From assembly GCA_031278135.1 (NCBI GenBank), contig JAITKY010000271.1, positions 1-7,801 of the forward strand: DNA of 7,801 nucleotides, written 5' to 3'. Under the pieces are notes generated by a model. The model made no database searches, was not told the DNA's origin, and was given only the letters and a program-made list of their open reading frames with translations. The translations under genes were made by a program, and so were the position numbers. Of the stretch, positions 1-7,474 are shown in pieces (position 1 is the stretch's first letter; the number at the start of each line of letters is the position of its first letter). Source of the stretch: Prevotellaceae bacterium. GTDB lineage: Bacteria; Bacteroidota; Bacteroidia; Bacteroidales; UBA932.

Positions 1-24
1 CGAAAAATAATCGCCAAAATTACT

Positions 25-49
25 TAAATTTTTTAGACTTAAAAATTTA
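25..49. repeat. AT-only inverted repeat
   Basis: Bases 25-33 (taaattttt) and 41-49 (aaaaattta) are perfect reverse complements around a 7-base loop. The stem has no G or C, so it would be weak as RNA. It lies beyond the 3' end of the minus-strand operon and could contribute to termination there, or it may simply reflect AT-rich composition. Nothing else is recognisable in bases 1-92. Confidence 0.3.
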
Positions 50-92
50 TTTAACAATTGGCTAAATCTTTTTTTGAGGCGCTATATCAATT

Positions 93-308
93 TTGTCTGT
101 TCACCTCGATGCTTCGTTCCGTGGTCTAACGCAGTCCATGCCATTAGACGAGATTCGACGAATCAAGATTCCACACGAAACGGCTATTCCGACAGGAGTG
201 TATAAGGTCGTCGTAAACATGTCGCCCGCTAAAAAACATTTAGACGACTGTAAAATCTGCGTCAAATCAGGATGTTTGGGATTACAGATATTCCATGATA
301 TTTCCTGA
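93..308 (+). pseudogene. Truncated DUF5675-family gene fragment
   Basis: This 71-codon open frame resembles the middle of DUF5675 proteins, small proteins of unknown function often found in prophages and in Bacteroidales genomes. Two blocks support the call: GLTQSMPLDEIRRIKIP (residues 11-27) and TAIPTGVYKVVVNMSP (residues 30-45). In the family the second block reads roughly TAIPaGtYkVvl..SP. What should follow, the 'LPrLLnVPGFeGvrIHxGNt..DTeGCilvG' half, is missing, and residues 46-71 do not match convincingly. The start is a TTG with no ribosome-binding site. The family's N-terminal strands are also absent, although a Phe-Cys pair at 91-96 in another frame recalls the 'YFCDTLED' motif and hints at a frameshift. 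The frame runs 27 bases into the 3' end of the convergent channel gene. It is best read as a dead fragment. The family assignment rests on motif memory, not a search. Confidence 0.55.
207..248. repeat. Imperfect inverted repeat downstream of the channel gene
   Basis: The arms gtcgtcgtaaacatg (207-221) and catttagacgac (237-248) can pair over about 12 base pairs with two small bulges. The hairpin would begin about 34 bases after the stop codon of the minus-strand channel gene. No T-run follows it on that strand, so it is not a classical intrinsic terminator, but it could protect the mRNA 3' end. It also lies inside the DUF5675 fragment, so coincidence is possible. Confidence 0.3.
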
Positions 309-1592
309 TAGCATCATCAGGCTGATTTCGTCGATTTTAGCGTTATATTCCACATCGAGGAGTCTTTTTTCGGCGTCCTGGAGAGAGTTTTGGGCTTCGC
401 GCATATCGATTCCGGCTAATTCGCCCAGACGGTAACGCATCGAAGCCGCCTCGAAATTTTCGTGAGCCGTTTTCAGGTTTTGCCGTTCCATTGCTATCAG
501 CACGAGATAGTTGGAATACGAACTGTATATCTCCTGTAATTTTGCTTCGACGTCCAATTGCGCCTCTAATTGAGCCAGTTCCCTGTTTTTAACGGCTATC
601 TGAGCGTTTTTTATTTCCCGCCGTCTGTTGCCGCCGTCGAAAATGGGAACGCCGAACGTCAGACCGTAATCCAAACCGTTGTTATTCGACCTTTTTGTAA
701 CGCCCTTATTGTAAAAATTGAAGTTATAATTATATCCCGAAGAGAGTTTCAGATAAGGATAACTGTTTGCACGAATGATTCTTAAATCGTATTCCGAAAG
801 ATTCACCTGTTTTGTTGCAATCAGTAACTGAGTGTTTTCGTTGAGAGTTTTCTCCAAAAGAGAAGAGTACGCAAGTTCGGGAAGCAGGTTTACAGACGAA
901 TCCGGCACAATATGAGCATGTTTGAGTTCGCCCATAAGCGTTTTAAGCCGTATTTCCGAAGCGAGTATTTGTTGTTGCTGACGCACTAAGGCTGAACTGT
1001 CGGAATTAAAATCTACCTGAGCTTGAAGAAGTTCCAGTTTTGAACGGGAGCCGAGTTCGAGATTTATCCGTGCAATTCGTACACGTTCCTTCGATATGGA
1101 AAGAATAAACTCAAGATTGTCTTTATGTCGCGCTTGCTGAATGAGATAGAAATATTCCGCTGCAACGTTGACAATCAAGTTTTCGATTTCGAAACGCGTA
1201 TTCAAGTCGCTGATTTCCTTTAACTCCTGTAGTTGAGCGTATTTTGTTTGTGCCTTATGCCCCGAAAAAATATCCCACGAAGCGTTTACGCCTGCCGAAC
1301 CGGCATTAGCAAGTTGTCCGTTTGTTTTCGTCGTATTATCCGAAAAGTCTGTACTGTTGTTATTTCTGACCGATCCGGAATATCCTGCCGAAGCATCTAC
1401 TTTAGGCAAAAGACCGGCGTTACCCTTTGTGTAATTGTTATTTGCGATTTCATTTTCGTTTTTGACAATCTGTAATGAATAATTGTTTTCCAGAGCAATT
1501 TTAAGACATTTGCTCAGAGAAACAGAATTTTGAGCGTGTAAAGCACTGAAACTTATACAATAAACAAACACAATTCTTATAAACTTTATCAT
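282..1592 (-). CDS. TolC-family outer-membrane efflux channel
   Basis: This 436-residue protein is the outer-membrane exit duct of the tripartite pump encoded upstream. Residues 1-20 are a Sec signal peptide ending ALHA before Gln21. There is no lipobox, so it is TolC-like and not an acylated OprM-like protein. The mature part shows the two repeats of the outer-membrane efflux protein family (PF02321). Equivalent motifs recur in each half: DIFSG (107-111) and PIFDGG (316-321) at the beta-strand to helix entry, and GSRSKLELLQAQ (181-192) and GELAGIDMREAQ (390-401) in the helical barrel. The alpha-helical segments are long, charged and rich in Gln, Glu and Ala, as expected for the periplasmic tunnel. 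Length is typical of the family. The ATG at 1592 is chosen because it gives the complete signal peptide. It lies 23 bases after the glycosidase stop and is the last gene of the operon. The substrate cannot be told from the sequence. Confidence 0.93.
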   Translation of the reverse strand: MIKFIRIVFVYCISFSALHAQNSVSLSKCLKIALENNYSLQIVKNENEIANNNYTKGNAGLLPKVDASAGYSGSVRNNNSTDFSDNTTKTNGQLANAGSAGVNASWDIFSGHKAQTKYAQLQELKEISDLNTRFEIENLIVNVAAEYFYLIQQARHKDNLEFILSISKERVRIARINLELGSRSKLELLQAQVDFNSDSSALVRQQQQILASEIRLKTLMGELKHAHIVPDSSVNLLPELAYSSLLEKTLNENTQLLIATKQVNLSEYDLRIIRANSYPYLKLSSGYNYNFNFYNKGVTKRSNNNGLDYGLTFGVPIFDGGNRRREIKNAQIAVKNRELAQLEAQLDVEAKLQEIYSSYSNYLVLIAMERQNLKTAHENFEAASMRYRLGELAGIDMREAQNSLQDAEKRLLDVEYNAKIDEISLMMLSGNIMEYL

Positions 1593-1615
1593 ATTATATT
1601 TCTTATAATCAATTT

Positions 1616-2617
1616 CTAATAAAACACAGGTACTGAAGCCGTTAATGATGGTGTACCACCTTTTATACGTGGCCAGTTATCGTCGTCCCACGTGATTTGG
1701 TCGAGCAACAACATCCTGCTGCGCGGATTTGTTATATCCACTCCATGATACAATATCCAATCGTTACCAGCGTCATCCTGAACGATTTCGGAGCAATGAC
1801 CATTTCCGGTAAAGCGTTCGTTGGATGCGATGACAACCGAAAATCCATTGTTCATCATATCTTTTCCCGACTTGTCGAGATAAGGTCCGAACAAAGATTT
1901 CGAACGTCCGACAACCAGACGATAAGTGCTTTTTACGCCTTCGCAACAACTTCCTATTGAAGCAAATAAATAATAATACTCAGCCTTTTTACGGATATAT
2001 GTTCCCTCGAAAGCAGAGCCGGCGATTTGCCGTTTTTCCGCTCCTTTCTTAATTTCCATACCGTTATTTTCCAATTCGATACAGTAAATTCCATGAAAAC
2101 TTCCCCAGAAAAGATATTTCGTGCCGTTTTCTTCAATATAAAACTGATCGATAGAGTTTTGTACGCCTATCTCATTGCTTCTGAGCAGTTTTCCTCTGTC
2201 GGTAAACGGACCTTCGGGACTGTCGGCAACGGCAACTCCTATTCCACAAGTTTGTTCGCCGCCCCAGACCGACATCGAATAGTAAAGTACATATTTTCCG
2301 TCGATTACATTGATATCAGGAGCCCAGATGCCGCCATTGGGTTCGAAAGCAGGACGCGTTTCTTCGGTAAATGCTGTTCCAACAAAAGTCCAGTTTACAA
2401 GGTCTTTCGACTTGTATATAGGTGTAATTCGGCCTGTTGCATACAGATAGAAATATCCGTCGTCAGCTTTAATTACTGTCGGGTCGGGTACGTTTTTGGC
2501 AACCACCGGATTAGAGTATTTCCCGTTTTCCTGTCCTGTACCGACTGTTGCAACAAACACGAAAACAAGCGGTATCAAACAATTACTTATACAAAACTCT
2601 ATATACTTAATCTTCAT
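1616..2617 (-). CDS. Secreted GH43 glycosidase, arabinanase-like
   Basis: This 333-residue protein is a predicted exported hydrolase of the five-bladed beta-propeller GH43 family, most like alpha-1,5-L-arabinanases. The three acidic catalytic positions are visible: Asp45 in VPDPTVI (general base), Asp157 in NSIDQFYI (pKa modulator) and Glu204 in FEGTYI (general acid). WAPDINVIDGKYVLYYS (98-114), the CCEGVKSTYRLVVGRSKS stretch (224-241) and GNGHCSEI (271-278, with the His usual in arabinanases) follow the arabinanase layout. The C terminus has DQITWDDDNWP (306-316). Residues 1-28 form a hydrophobic signal peptide without a convincing lipobox, so a periplasmic or secreted soluble enzyme is expected. 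The ATG at 2617 overlaps the end of the pump gene by 11 bases. A later start would destroy the signal peptide, so the overlap looks real. No SusC/SusD pair or other polysaccharide-utilisation gene is present. Substrate specificity (arabinan versus another arabino- or xylo-oligosaccharide) is an inference from motifs. Confidence 0.9.
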   Translation of the reverse strand: MKIKYIEFCISNCLIPLVFVFVATVGTGQENGKYSNPVVAKNVPDPTVIKADDGYFYLYATGRITPIYKSKDLVNWTFVGTAFTEETRPAFEPNGGIWAPDINVIDGKYVLYYSMSVWGGEQTCGIGVAVADSPEGPFTDRGKLLRSNEIGVQNSIDQFYIEENGTKYLFWGSFHGIYCIELENNGMEIKKGAEKRQIAGSAFEGTYIRKKAEYYYLFASIGSCCEGVKSTYRLVVGRSKSLFGPYLDKSGKDMMNNGFSVVIASNERFTGNGHCSEIVQDDAGNDWILYHGVDITNPRSRMLLLDQITWDDDNWPRIKGGTPSLTASVPVFY

Positions 2618-5600
2618 TTCGTTTCGTTATTTTTTCGGTACGTGTTGAGATGTAGGAATAAATTGCCGGAACGACAAATAGCGTCATAAATGTTGCAACA
2701 AACATGCCTCCGGCGACCGAAATACCCATAGCAACACGGCTTTTAGCGCCTTCGCCGGTCGCCATTGCCAGAGGAAGAATGCCCAAAATCGTCGATGCGC
2801 TTGTCATTAAAATTGGGCGTAACCGTTGAACAGCAGCCTCTTTGATAGCGGTAACCTTGTCGTAGCCTTTTTCTTTAAACTGGTTGGCAAATTCCACAAT
2901 CAGGATACCGTTTTTCGTGACAAGACCGATAAGCATTATTACGCCTATCTGACTGAAAATGTTCATTGTCTGTCCGAAATACCACATAAAGAACAATGCT
3001 CCAAGCAAAGCCAAAGGCACTGTTATCATAATGATAAACGGGTCTTTAAAACTCTCGAATTGAGCCGCTAACACAAGGAATATCAGAATAAGAGCCAGTC
3101 CGAAAGCAAACATCAGACTCGACGAACTTTCGCGAAAATCTCGCGATTCGCCTGCCAAAGCGGTTCTAAACGTGTCGTCCAGAGTTTCTTTAGCGAATTT
3201 ATCCATTTCGGCAAGACCTTCGTCGATTGTGTATCCGGGTTGCAGATTCGACGTTATGGTTGCAGCCACAAAACGATTGTATCTGTAGAGCGTCGGCGGG
3301 GCGGATTTTTCGTGAAATGACGTAAAATTAGCCATTTGTATCATCTGTCCCCTGTCGTTTTTCACATACAGCGAACGTATATCGCTGGGCGAATTTCTGT
3401 TATTGCGTCGCAGTTTCCCAACTATCTGATACTGTTTGCCGTTACGGTAGAAATATCCCATACGTTGACCGCTCAAAGCCAATTGAAATGTCAATCCGAT
3501 ATCACGAGTGCTGATACCCAACTGTGTAGCCTTATCTCGATTTATTTCCACCTGCAATTCTGGTTTGTTGAATTTCAAATCGACGTCAGACTGCATAAGC
3601 ACAGGACTTTGCGAAACTTTATACATGAAATCGGGTAACACCGCTTTCAGTTTATCAATATTTGAGGCTTGAAGTACATATTGAACAGGCATTCCGGCAC
3701 GCTGCCCGCCAAACGTAGATTGCTGAGTGACAAAAGTTCGGACTCTGCTTTTGTCGCCCACAATTTTCGATACCTGATTTGCTATTTCTCCCTGCGAACG
3801 TACTCTGTCTCTTATATCCGGCAAAATAATATTGGAAAATCCATTGCTTCCGAACATGCGAATCATGATTGAAACATCTTCGGGAATTGAATCCACAAGT
3901 TCTTCCGACAGGTTGCTAATAAATTCATTCACATAATCATACGTAGCGCCCTGTTGAGCAATCATATTCATATTTAGCCTCGAACGGTCTTCAACCGGAG
4001 CAAGTTCCGATTGTATCGAACTGAATAACAGATAGATACAACAAAACGCAACAAGAATTACAAGCCACACAGCCCACCTTATTCGCAGGAACAAGCTCAA
4101 AGCACGTCGATATACATTGTTCATTCCGGCAAAAAACGGCTCGGTGAAACGGTAAAACCAACCTTCTTTCTCTTTCTTTTTCAACAATTTAGTGGATAAC
4201 ATCGGAGTCAATGTCAATGCGACAAAAGCGGATATAACCACAGCAACTGCCAAAACGAGACTAAATTCCCTGAACAGTTTTCCGGTCATTCCTTCCATGA
4301 AAACGATTGGAAGAAAGACAGATACCAGCGTTATAGTAGTCGAAATGATTGCAAAATACAACTCGTTGGAACCTTTTATTCCCGCCTCTTTCGGTGTCAT
4401 ACCCTGTTCGATTTTCACAAAAACATTTTCGACGACGACAATGGCGTCATCGACTACCAGCCCGACAGCCAAGACTATAGCAAGCAATGTGAGCACATTT
4501 ATCGAAAATCCCAACAGATACATGAAGAAAAATGTCCCCACAAGCGAAACGGGAATCGCCAGCAATGGAATGATCGTTGTACGTATATTTCTCAAAAACA
4601 GGAATATAATTATAATCACAATAACCAGCGCCTCGTATATCGTTGACTGTACTTCGCTTACCGATGCTCTCACAAATTGAGTATTATCGAACAGGATAGT
4701 TACGCTAATGTCTTGAGGAATATCTTTTTGTATGTCTTTCAAACGCCGGTATGCTTCGTCGGCTATTTCGATTTGGTTTGCGCCAGGCTGCGCAACGATG
4801 ACATTTGAAACAGCGGGTATTCCATTTATTTTCATGTAATTGTACTCGTTTTCGGGGTACAGTTCAGCATATCCTATATCTCTGAAACGTATTGTTTGCC
4901 TGCCGTTTACTTTGATAATGACATTATTAAACTCTTCGGGAGTTGTCATCAACCCTAATGTACGGATACTTAATTCTATAGTATTTCCTTCGACGGATCC
5001 GGATGGCAATTCGACATTTTCGCGCGTAATCGCTGCTTGCACATCGTTTGGCGTTATTCCGGCGGCACCCATTTTGTCAGAATCCAGCCAGAGACGCATA
5101 GAGTAACGCTGTTGTCCCCAGATATTTACACCGCTAACATTGGCTATTGTCTGGAGGCGTTCCTTGAATGTCAGTTCGGCGATATCCGAAAGTTCCATCA
5201 GCGAACGTGATGGGCTTTGTATAGCGATTGACATTATGGGAGTTGCGTCGGCATCGTTTTTTGAGACTACTGGAGGATCAACGTCTCTCGGCAAATAGCG
5301 CGTTGCCTGCGACACCTTGTCTCTTACGTCGTTAGCCGCAGTTTCCATGTCGATGTTCAATTCAAATTCGATAGTGATACGACTTTGTCCCTGACTGCTT
5401 TGGCTCGTCAATGTCCTGATTCCCTGTATGCCGTTCATTTGCTGTTCGAGAGGCTCTGTAATCTGGCTTTCAATGACATCGGCATTAGCGCCCGGATACG
5501 ATGTTTGTACGGATATTATTGGACGGTCAACGCTGGGATATTCTCTGATTCCCAGATAGGAAATGCCTATCAATCCGAAAATTATGATGACCAAATTGAG

Positions 5601-5651
5601 AACCGTCGCAAGTACCGGTCTGTTTATTGATGTTGTTGGTAAACTTGCCAT
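2607..5651 (-). CDS. RND (HAE1-type) efflux pump inner-membrane permease
   Basis: This 1014-residue protein is a proton-driven exporter of the AcrB/MexB/MexF superfamily, acting as a trimer in the inner membrane with adaptor and channel. The family order is complete. TM1 is at about 12-33, followed by the first periplasmic porter/docking loop (about 34-335). TM2-TM6 lie at about 337-490, TM7 at about 526-545, then the second periplasmic loop, and TM8-TM12 at about 848-1000. The proton-relay residues are present: Asp401-Asp402 in GLVVDDAIVVVENV and Lys913 in GLVTKNGILIVEFAN. Other family signatures are FREFS (460-464), LTPMLS (481-486), LAPVEDR (550-556) and QRLRPILMTS (942-951). This is the HAE1 (multidrug/amphiphile) type and not the heavy-metal CzcA type. 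The ATG at 5651 shares one base with the adaptor stop (TAATG), implying translational coupling, and its end overlaps the glycosidase start. The gene is intact. The actual substrate is unknown. Confidence 0.96.
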   Translation of the reverse strand: MASLPTTSINRPVLATVLNLVIIIFGLIGISYLGIREYPSVDRPIISVQTSYPGANADVIESQITEPLEQQMNGIQGIRTLTSQSSQGQSRITIEFELNIDMETAANDVRDKVSQATRYLPRDVDPPVVSKNDADATPIMSIAIQSPSRSLMELSDIAELTFKERLQTIANVSGVNIWGQQRYSMRLWLDSDKMGAAGITPNDVQAAITRENVELPSGSVEGNTIELSIRTLGLMTTPEEFNNVIIKVNGRQTIRFRDIGYAELYPENEYNYMKINGIPAVSNVIVAQPGANQIEIADEAYRRLKDIQKDIPQDISVTILFDNTQFVRASVSEVQSTIYEALVIVIIIIFLFLRNIRTTIIPLLAIPVSLVGTFFFMYLLGFSINVLTLLAIVLAVGLVVDDAIVVVENVFVKIEQGMTPKEAGIKGSNELYFAIISTTITLVSVFLPIVFMEGMTGKLFREFSLVLAVAVVISAFVALTLTPMLSTKLLKKKEKEGWFYRFTEPFFAGMNNVYRRALSLFLRIRWAVWLVILVAFCCIYLLFSSIQSELAPVEDRSRLNMNMIAQQGATYDYVNEFISNLSEELVDSIPEDVSIMIRMFGSNGFSNIILPDIRDRVRSQGEIANQVSKIVGDKSRVRTFVTQQSTFGGQRAGMPVQYVLQASNIDKLKAVLPDFMYKVSQSPVLMQSDVDLKFNKPELQVEINRDKATQLGISTRDIGLTFQLALSGQRMGYFYRNGKQYQIVGKLRRNNRNSPSDIRSLYVKNDRGQMIQMANFTSFHEKSAPPTLYRYNRFVAATITSNLQPGYTIDEGLAEMDKFAKETLDDTFRTALAGESRDFRESSSSLMFAFGLALILIFLVLAAQFESFKDPFIIMITVPLALLGALFFMWYFGQTMNIFSQIGVIMLIGLVTKNGILIVEFANQFKEKGYDKVTAIKEAAVQRLRPILMTSASTILGILPLAMATGEGAKSRVAMGISVAGGMFVATFMTLFVVPAIYSYISTRTEKITKRNED

Positions 5652-6724
5652 TATCTTACACTGTTTATTTGTAAATCAATACCATCACGTAACTGCAAAA
5701 TTCCTGTAGTTACCACTGTATCCCCGACATTAAGCCCTTTCAGAATCTGAACATACGATTCCGTCCGCACTCCAGGAACAATCTCCACTTTCTGTGCTTT
5801 ATTGTTACTTACCTTATAAACAACATGTTCTCCCAAATCGGGAATAACGCTTTCCGAAGGAACAGACATGCCATTTTTGTCGTAATTCAATTGCAGAACA
5901 ACGTGGGCAAAACGTCCCGGAAGTATTTTATGGTCGAGATTCGGATAATATGCTCTGATAGTGATTGATAAAGTCGCTATATCGATTTTGGAATCGGTAG
6001 CGTAAACTTTGGCGTTATATTGCAGTGTGTCGCCGTCAACGTTAAATATCAGCGAAGTGCCGACTTTAACCATACCGATATATGCTTCAGGAATAGACAA
6101 TTCCATTTTCAGCGGTGATATTTTCGTCAATTTTGCAACCACAATATTCGGGTTTGCGTAAGTCCCTTCGCTCACTTGCCTCAAGCCTACAAATCCGTCG
6201 AAAGGAGCTCGGAGTTCCGTTTCCCGTATCTGTGCTTTAATCAGCTCTATATCAGCGAGCGTCGATGCAACCAAAGTATTCGATTCTTCGTAAATTTCCT
6301 GACTGATAGCATCATGTGCGAGTAGCGATTTTTGGCGAAATTCCTTGCTGTTGTACAAATCCAGTTGAGCCTGCAATTTTTTCAGTTGTGCCTGTAACTT
6401 TGCATCGTTCACTTTTGCAAGCAGTTGGTCTTTTTTGACAAGCGTGCCTTCTTCAAACATTATTTCGGTTATTCGTCCCGAAGCCTCGAAGCACAAATCA
6501 ACTTCCTCCGAAGGAAGGAACGAACTGTTTACCGGATATACATCCGTAACGCCATGCGATTTAATGACATACGTATCAACAGACAATGTACGACGACTTG
6601 CATTTTGAACGCTTTGCCGTACAGTTTTTTCATCGGGACTGTTCTTTTTCAATTTTGGATATATAAAATACGCCAGCCCCGCAATCACCGCTAAAATCAA
6701 TATTATTACCGTTTTCTTCTTCAT
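5651..6724 (-). CDS. RND efflux periplasmic adaptor (membrane-fusion protein)
   Basis: This 357-residue HlyD/AcrA-type adaptor bridges the pump and the TolC channel in the periplasm. An N-terminal hydrophobic segment (residues 5-22) after MKKK is a signal anchor; no lipobox Cys follows, so it is not a lipoprotein. The lipoyl (barrel-sandwich) first half is at about 72-106 (SGRITEIMFEEGTLVKKDQLLAKV). A short alpha-helical hairpin rich in Gln, Leu and Lys spans about 108-170. The second lipoyl half starts at the family signature LRAPFDGFVG (171-180). Beta-barrel and membrane-proximal domains follow, with LPGRFAHVVL (268-277) and a C-terminal LKGLNVGDTVVTTGILQLRDG (328-348). Length is usual for the family. 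The ATG at 6724 overlaps the stop of the preceding reading frame (ATGA), and its own stop overlaps the pump start (TAATG). It is the first intact gene of the efflux operon. Confidence 0.94.
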   Translation of the reverse strand: MKKKTVIILILAVIAGLAYFIYPKLKKNSPDEKTVRQSVQNASRRTLSVDTYVIKSHGVTDVYPVNSSFLPSEEVDLCFEASGRITEIMFEEGTLVKKDQLLAKVNDAKLQAQLKKLQAQLDLYNSKEFRQKSLLAHDAISQEIYEESNTLVASTLADIELIKAQIRETELRAPFDGFVGLRQVSEGTYANPNIVVAKLTKISPLKMELSIPEAYIGMVKVGTSLIFNVDGDTLQYNAKVYATDSKIDIATLSITIRAYYPNLDHKILPGRFAHVVLQLNYDKNGMSVPSESVIPDLGEHVVYKVSNNKAQKVEIVPGVRTESYVQILKGLNVGDTVVTTGILQLRDGIDLQINSVR

Positions 6725-6975
6725 CTGTATCTTTCAATTACCTGATTTACAAATCTTATTAAATGAACAACTTCTAAATATCCGACTATGTTCCGTTTAT
6801 GTAAATGGGACATTAAAGTCAAATAATACCCGCAAATTCTGTGCCAAACATTCTTCAAAATTGCTTTATACGGGCTGAAATCCGTCACTATTTTAGAACC
6901 ATCGTACTTTTTTATGCTTTTATTTATCAGAAAATAACTGAAATACAAATTGTTCGCTACTGTCTGTAAAAAAAA
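6721..6975 (-). pseudogene. Possible regulator remnant upstream of adaptor gene
   Basis: This open frame is about 84 codons long, with no credible start (TTG at 6948 at best), and it ends in a TGA that overlaps the adaptor ATG as ATGA. Such an overlap suggests it was once the gene preceding the adaptor in the operon. The product is rich in helix-forming, aromatic and charged residues (for example KAILKNVWHRICGYYLTLM and HLIRFVNQVIERYR), with no signal peptide. Just upstream, the open stretch at about 6969-7016 in another frame (FGIWIDNDKCIGYDFF) would join it through a one-base change in the eight-T run at 6968-6975. In Bacteroidota, genes at this position are often TetR-type repressors, whose C-terminal halves are helical like this, but no helix-turn-helix is seen. 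I did not recognise the protein family; TetR is inferred from position. The frame is either a decayed gene or an apparent break caused by a homopolymer sequencing error. Confidence 0.4.
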
Positions 6976-7030
6976 TCATATCCAATACATTTATCATTAT
7001 CAATCCAAATACCAAATCACATAAAAGGAC

Positions 7031-7072
7031 AAAAAAAGCGCCTGCATATCATTAATCGTAAGCCGTAAGCGC
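7031..7072 (-). terminator. Putative intrinsic terminator after tRNA remnant
   Basis: On the minus strand GCGCTT (7072-7067) pairs with AGGCGC (7043-7038), giving six pairs with one G-U. Seven T residues (7037-7031) follow at once. The 23-base loop is long, which weakens the call. It lies just downstream of the tRNA-like remnant on the same strand and would separate it from the efflux operon. The left arm partly coincides with a tandem CGTAAGC duplication at 7057-7070. Confidence 0.4.
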
Positions 7073-7080
7073 GTCTTCTT

Positions 7081-7159
7081 CCCCGTGGATTCGGCAAGAT
7101 ACACCCTGCCATTTCCTTGATTATGAGCCAAGCACTCTAACCAACTGAGCAATCTATTA
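7081..7159 (-). tRNA. Degenerate tRNA, CAT anticodon (Met or Ile2 type)
   Basis: The minus strand carries a D arm GCTC-AGTTGGTTA-GAGT (7150-7134). Next comes a five-pair anticodon stem CTTGG/TCAAG around the loop CTCATAA, with anticodon CAT at 7125-7123. CAT would read Met, or Ile after lysidine modification. The rest is broken. The T arm region forms GGCAG-GGTGTATC-TTGCC, with an eight-base loop lacking the TTC motif. A separate CGAATCCAC (7094-7086) looks like the displaced 3' half of a normal T arm. The seven bases before the D arm (TAATAGA) do not pair with any sequence in the expected 3' acceptor position, and no CCA end is seen. It is therefore most likely a non-functional tRNA remnant, perhaps damaged by the mobile elements next to it. 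Confidence 0.45.
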
Positions 7160-7255
7160 ATGCCATTAGTGAATGGAAAATTAATTAAGCGTCGTCTCTG
7201 CCAGACTTGGCGGGTATGTGATTGATAATCTGTATACTGCTTTGTGTATGTGAGC

Positions 7256-7272
7256 GCCCATACCTCATGGGC
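7256..7272. repeat. Short perfect hairpin gcccat-5-atgggc
   Basis: Bases 7256-7261 and 7267-7272 are perfect reverse complements around acctc. There is no T-run, so it is not an obvious terminator. It sits in the otherwise non-coding stretch between the tRNA remnant and the transposase debris and contains the ATG at 7267. Its role is unknown. Confidence 0.3.
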
Positions 7273-7443
7273 AGGAGCGACAAAAATAGCCTTACAGAAA
7301 AGACGATGGTAGTAGACGCTTTGGAAATTTTAATAGAAAAAGCGAACCGGCATTACGAATATTCGTTTCGTGCCGAAACTAAAAGCGGAAAGACGCTTGA
7401 GAAGCTCCTGTTAATCTGTTGTTTACGAAAAGCATCATTGTAA
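7267..7443 (+). CDS. Unidentified short reading frame, possible transposase debris
   Basis: This is a 58-codon frame from the ATG at 7267; an upstream TTG at 7222 would extend it to 73 codons. I do not recognise the product. Its first part, [19 protein letters not shown], loosely recalls the 'VGwsls....lvvdAL' segment that precedes the second catalytic Asp in IS3-family transposases. The remainder ([20 protein letters not shown]) does not continue that pattern. No ribosome-binding site precedes it, and its only neighbours are a dead transposase and a tRNA remnant. It is probably a relic and not a working gene. Apart from this frame, the hairpin, the tRNA remnant and the terminator, I see nothing in the 6976-7470 stretch. 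Confidence 0.22.
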   Translation: MGRSDKNSLTEKTMVVDALEILIEKANRHYEYSFRAETKSGKTLEKLLLICCLRKASL

Positions 7444-7474
7444 GACGAATTTAAAAAAAAATTGGCCGGAAATA

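Noticed and set aside
304..321. Inverted repeat cctgat-6-atcagg as a possible terminator.
   Set aside because: It lies inside the last codons of the channel gene, is only six pairs long and has no T-run.
1597..1615. A possible separate promoter for the channel gene in the 23-base gap.
   Set aside because: The gap is too short to hold a Bacteroidota promoter, and no TAnnTTTG element is visible.
2027..2689. A 220-codon plus-strand open frame opposite the glycosidase gene.
   Set aside because: It lies wholly antisense to well-supported coding sequence, has no recognisable domain, and its composition fits a shadow of the GH43 codons.
4192..4680. A 162-codon plus-strand open frame, Thr/Ser/Ile rich, inside the pump gene.
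   Set aside because: It is the antisense of conserved RND membrane segments, including the DD motif region; low-complexity composition is typical of a shadow frame.
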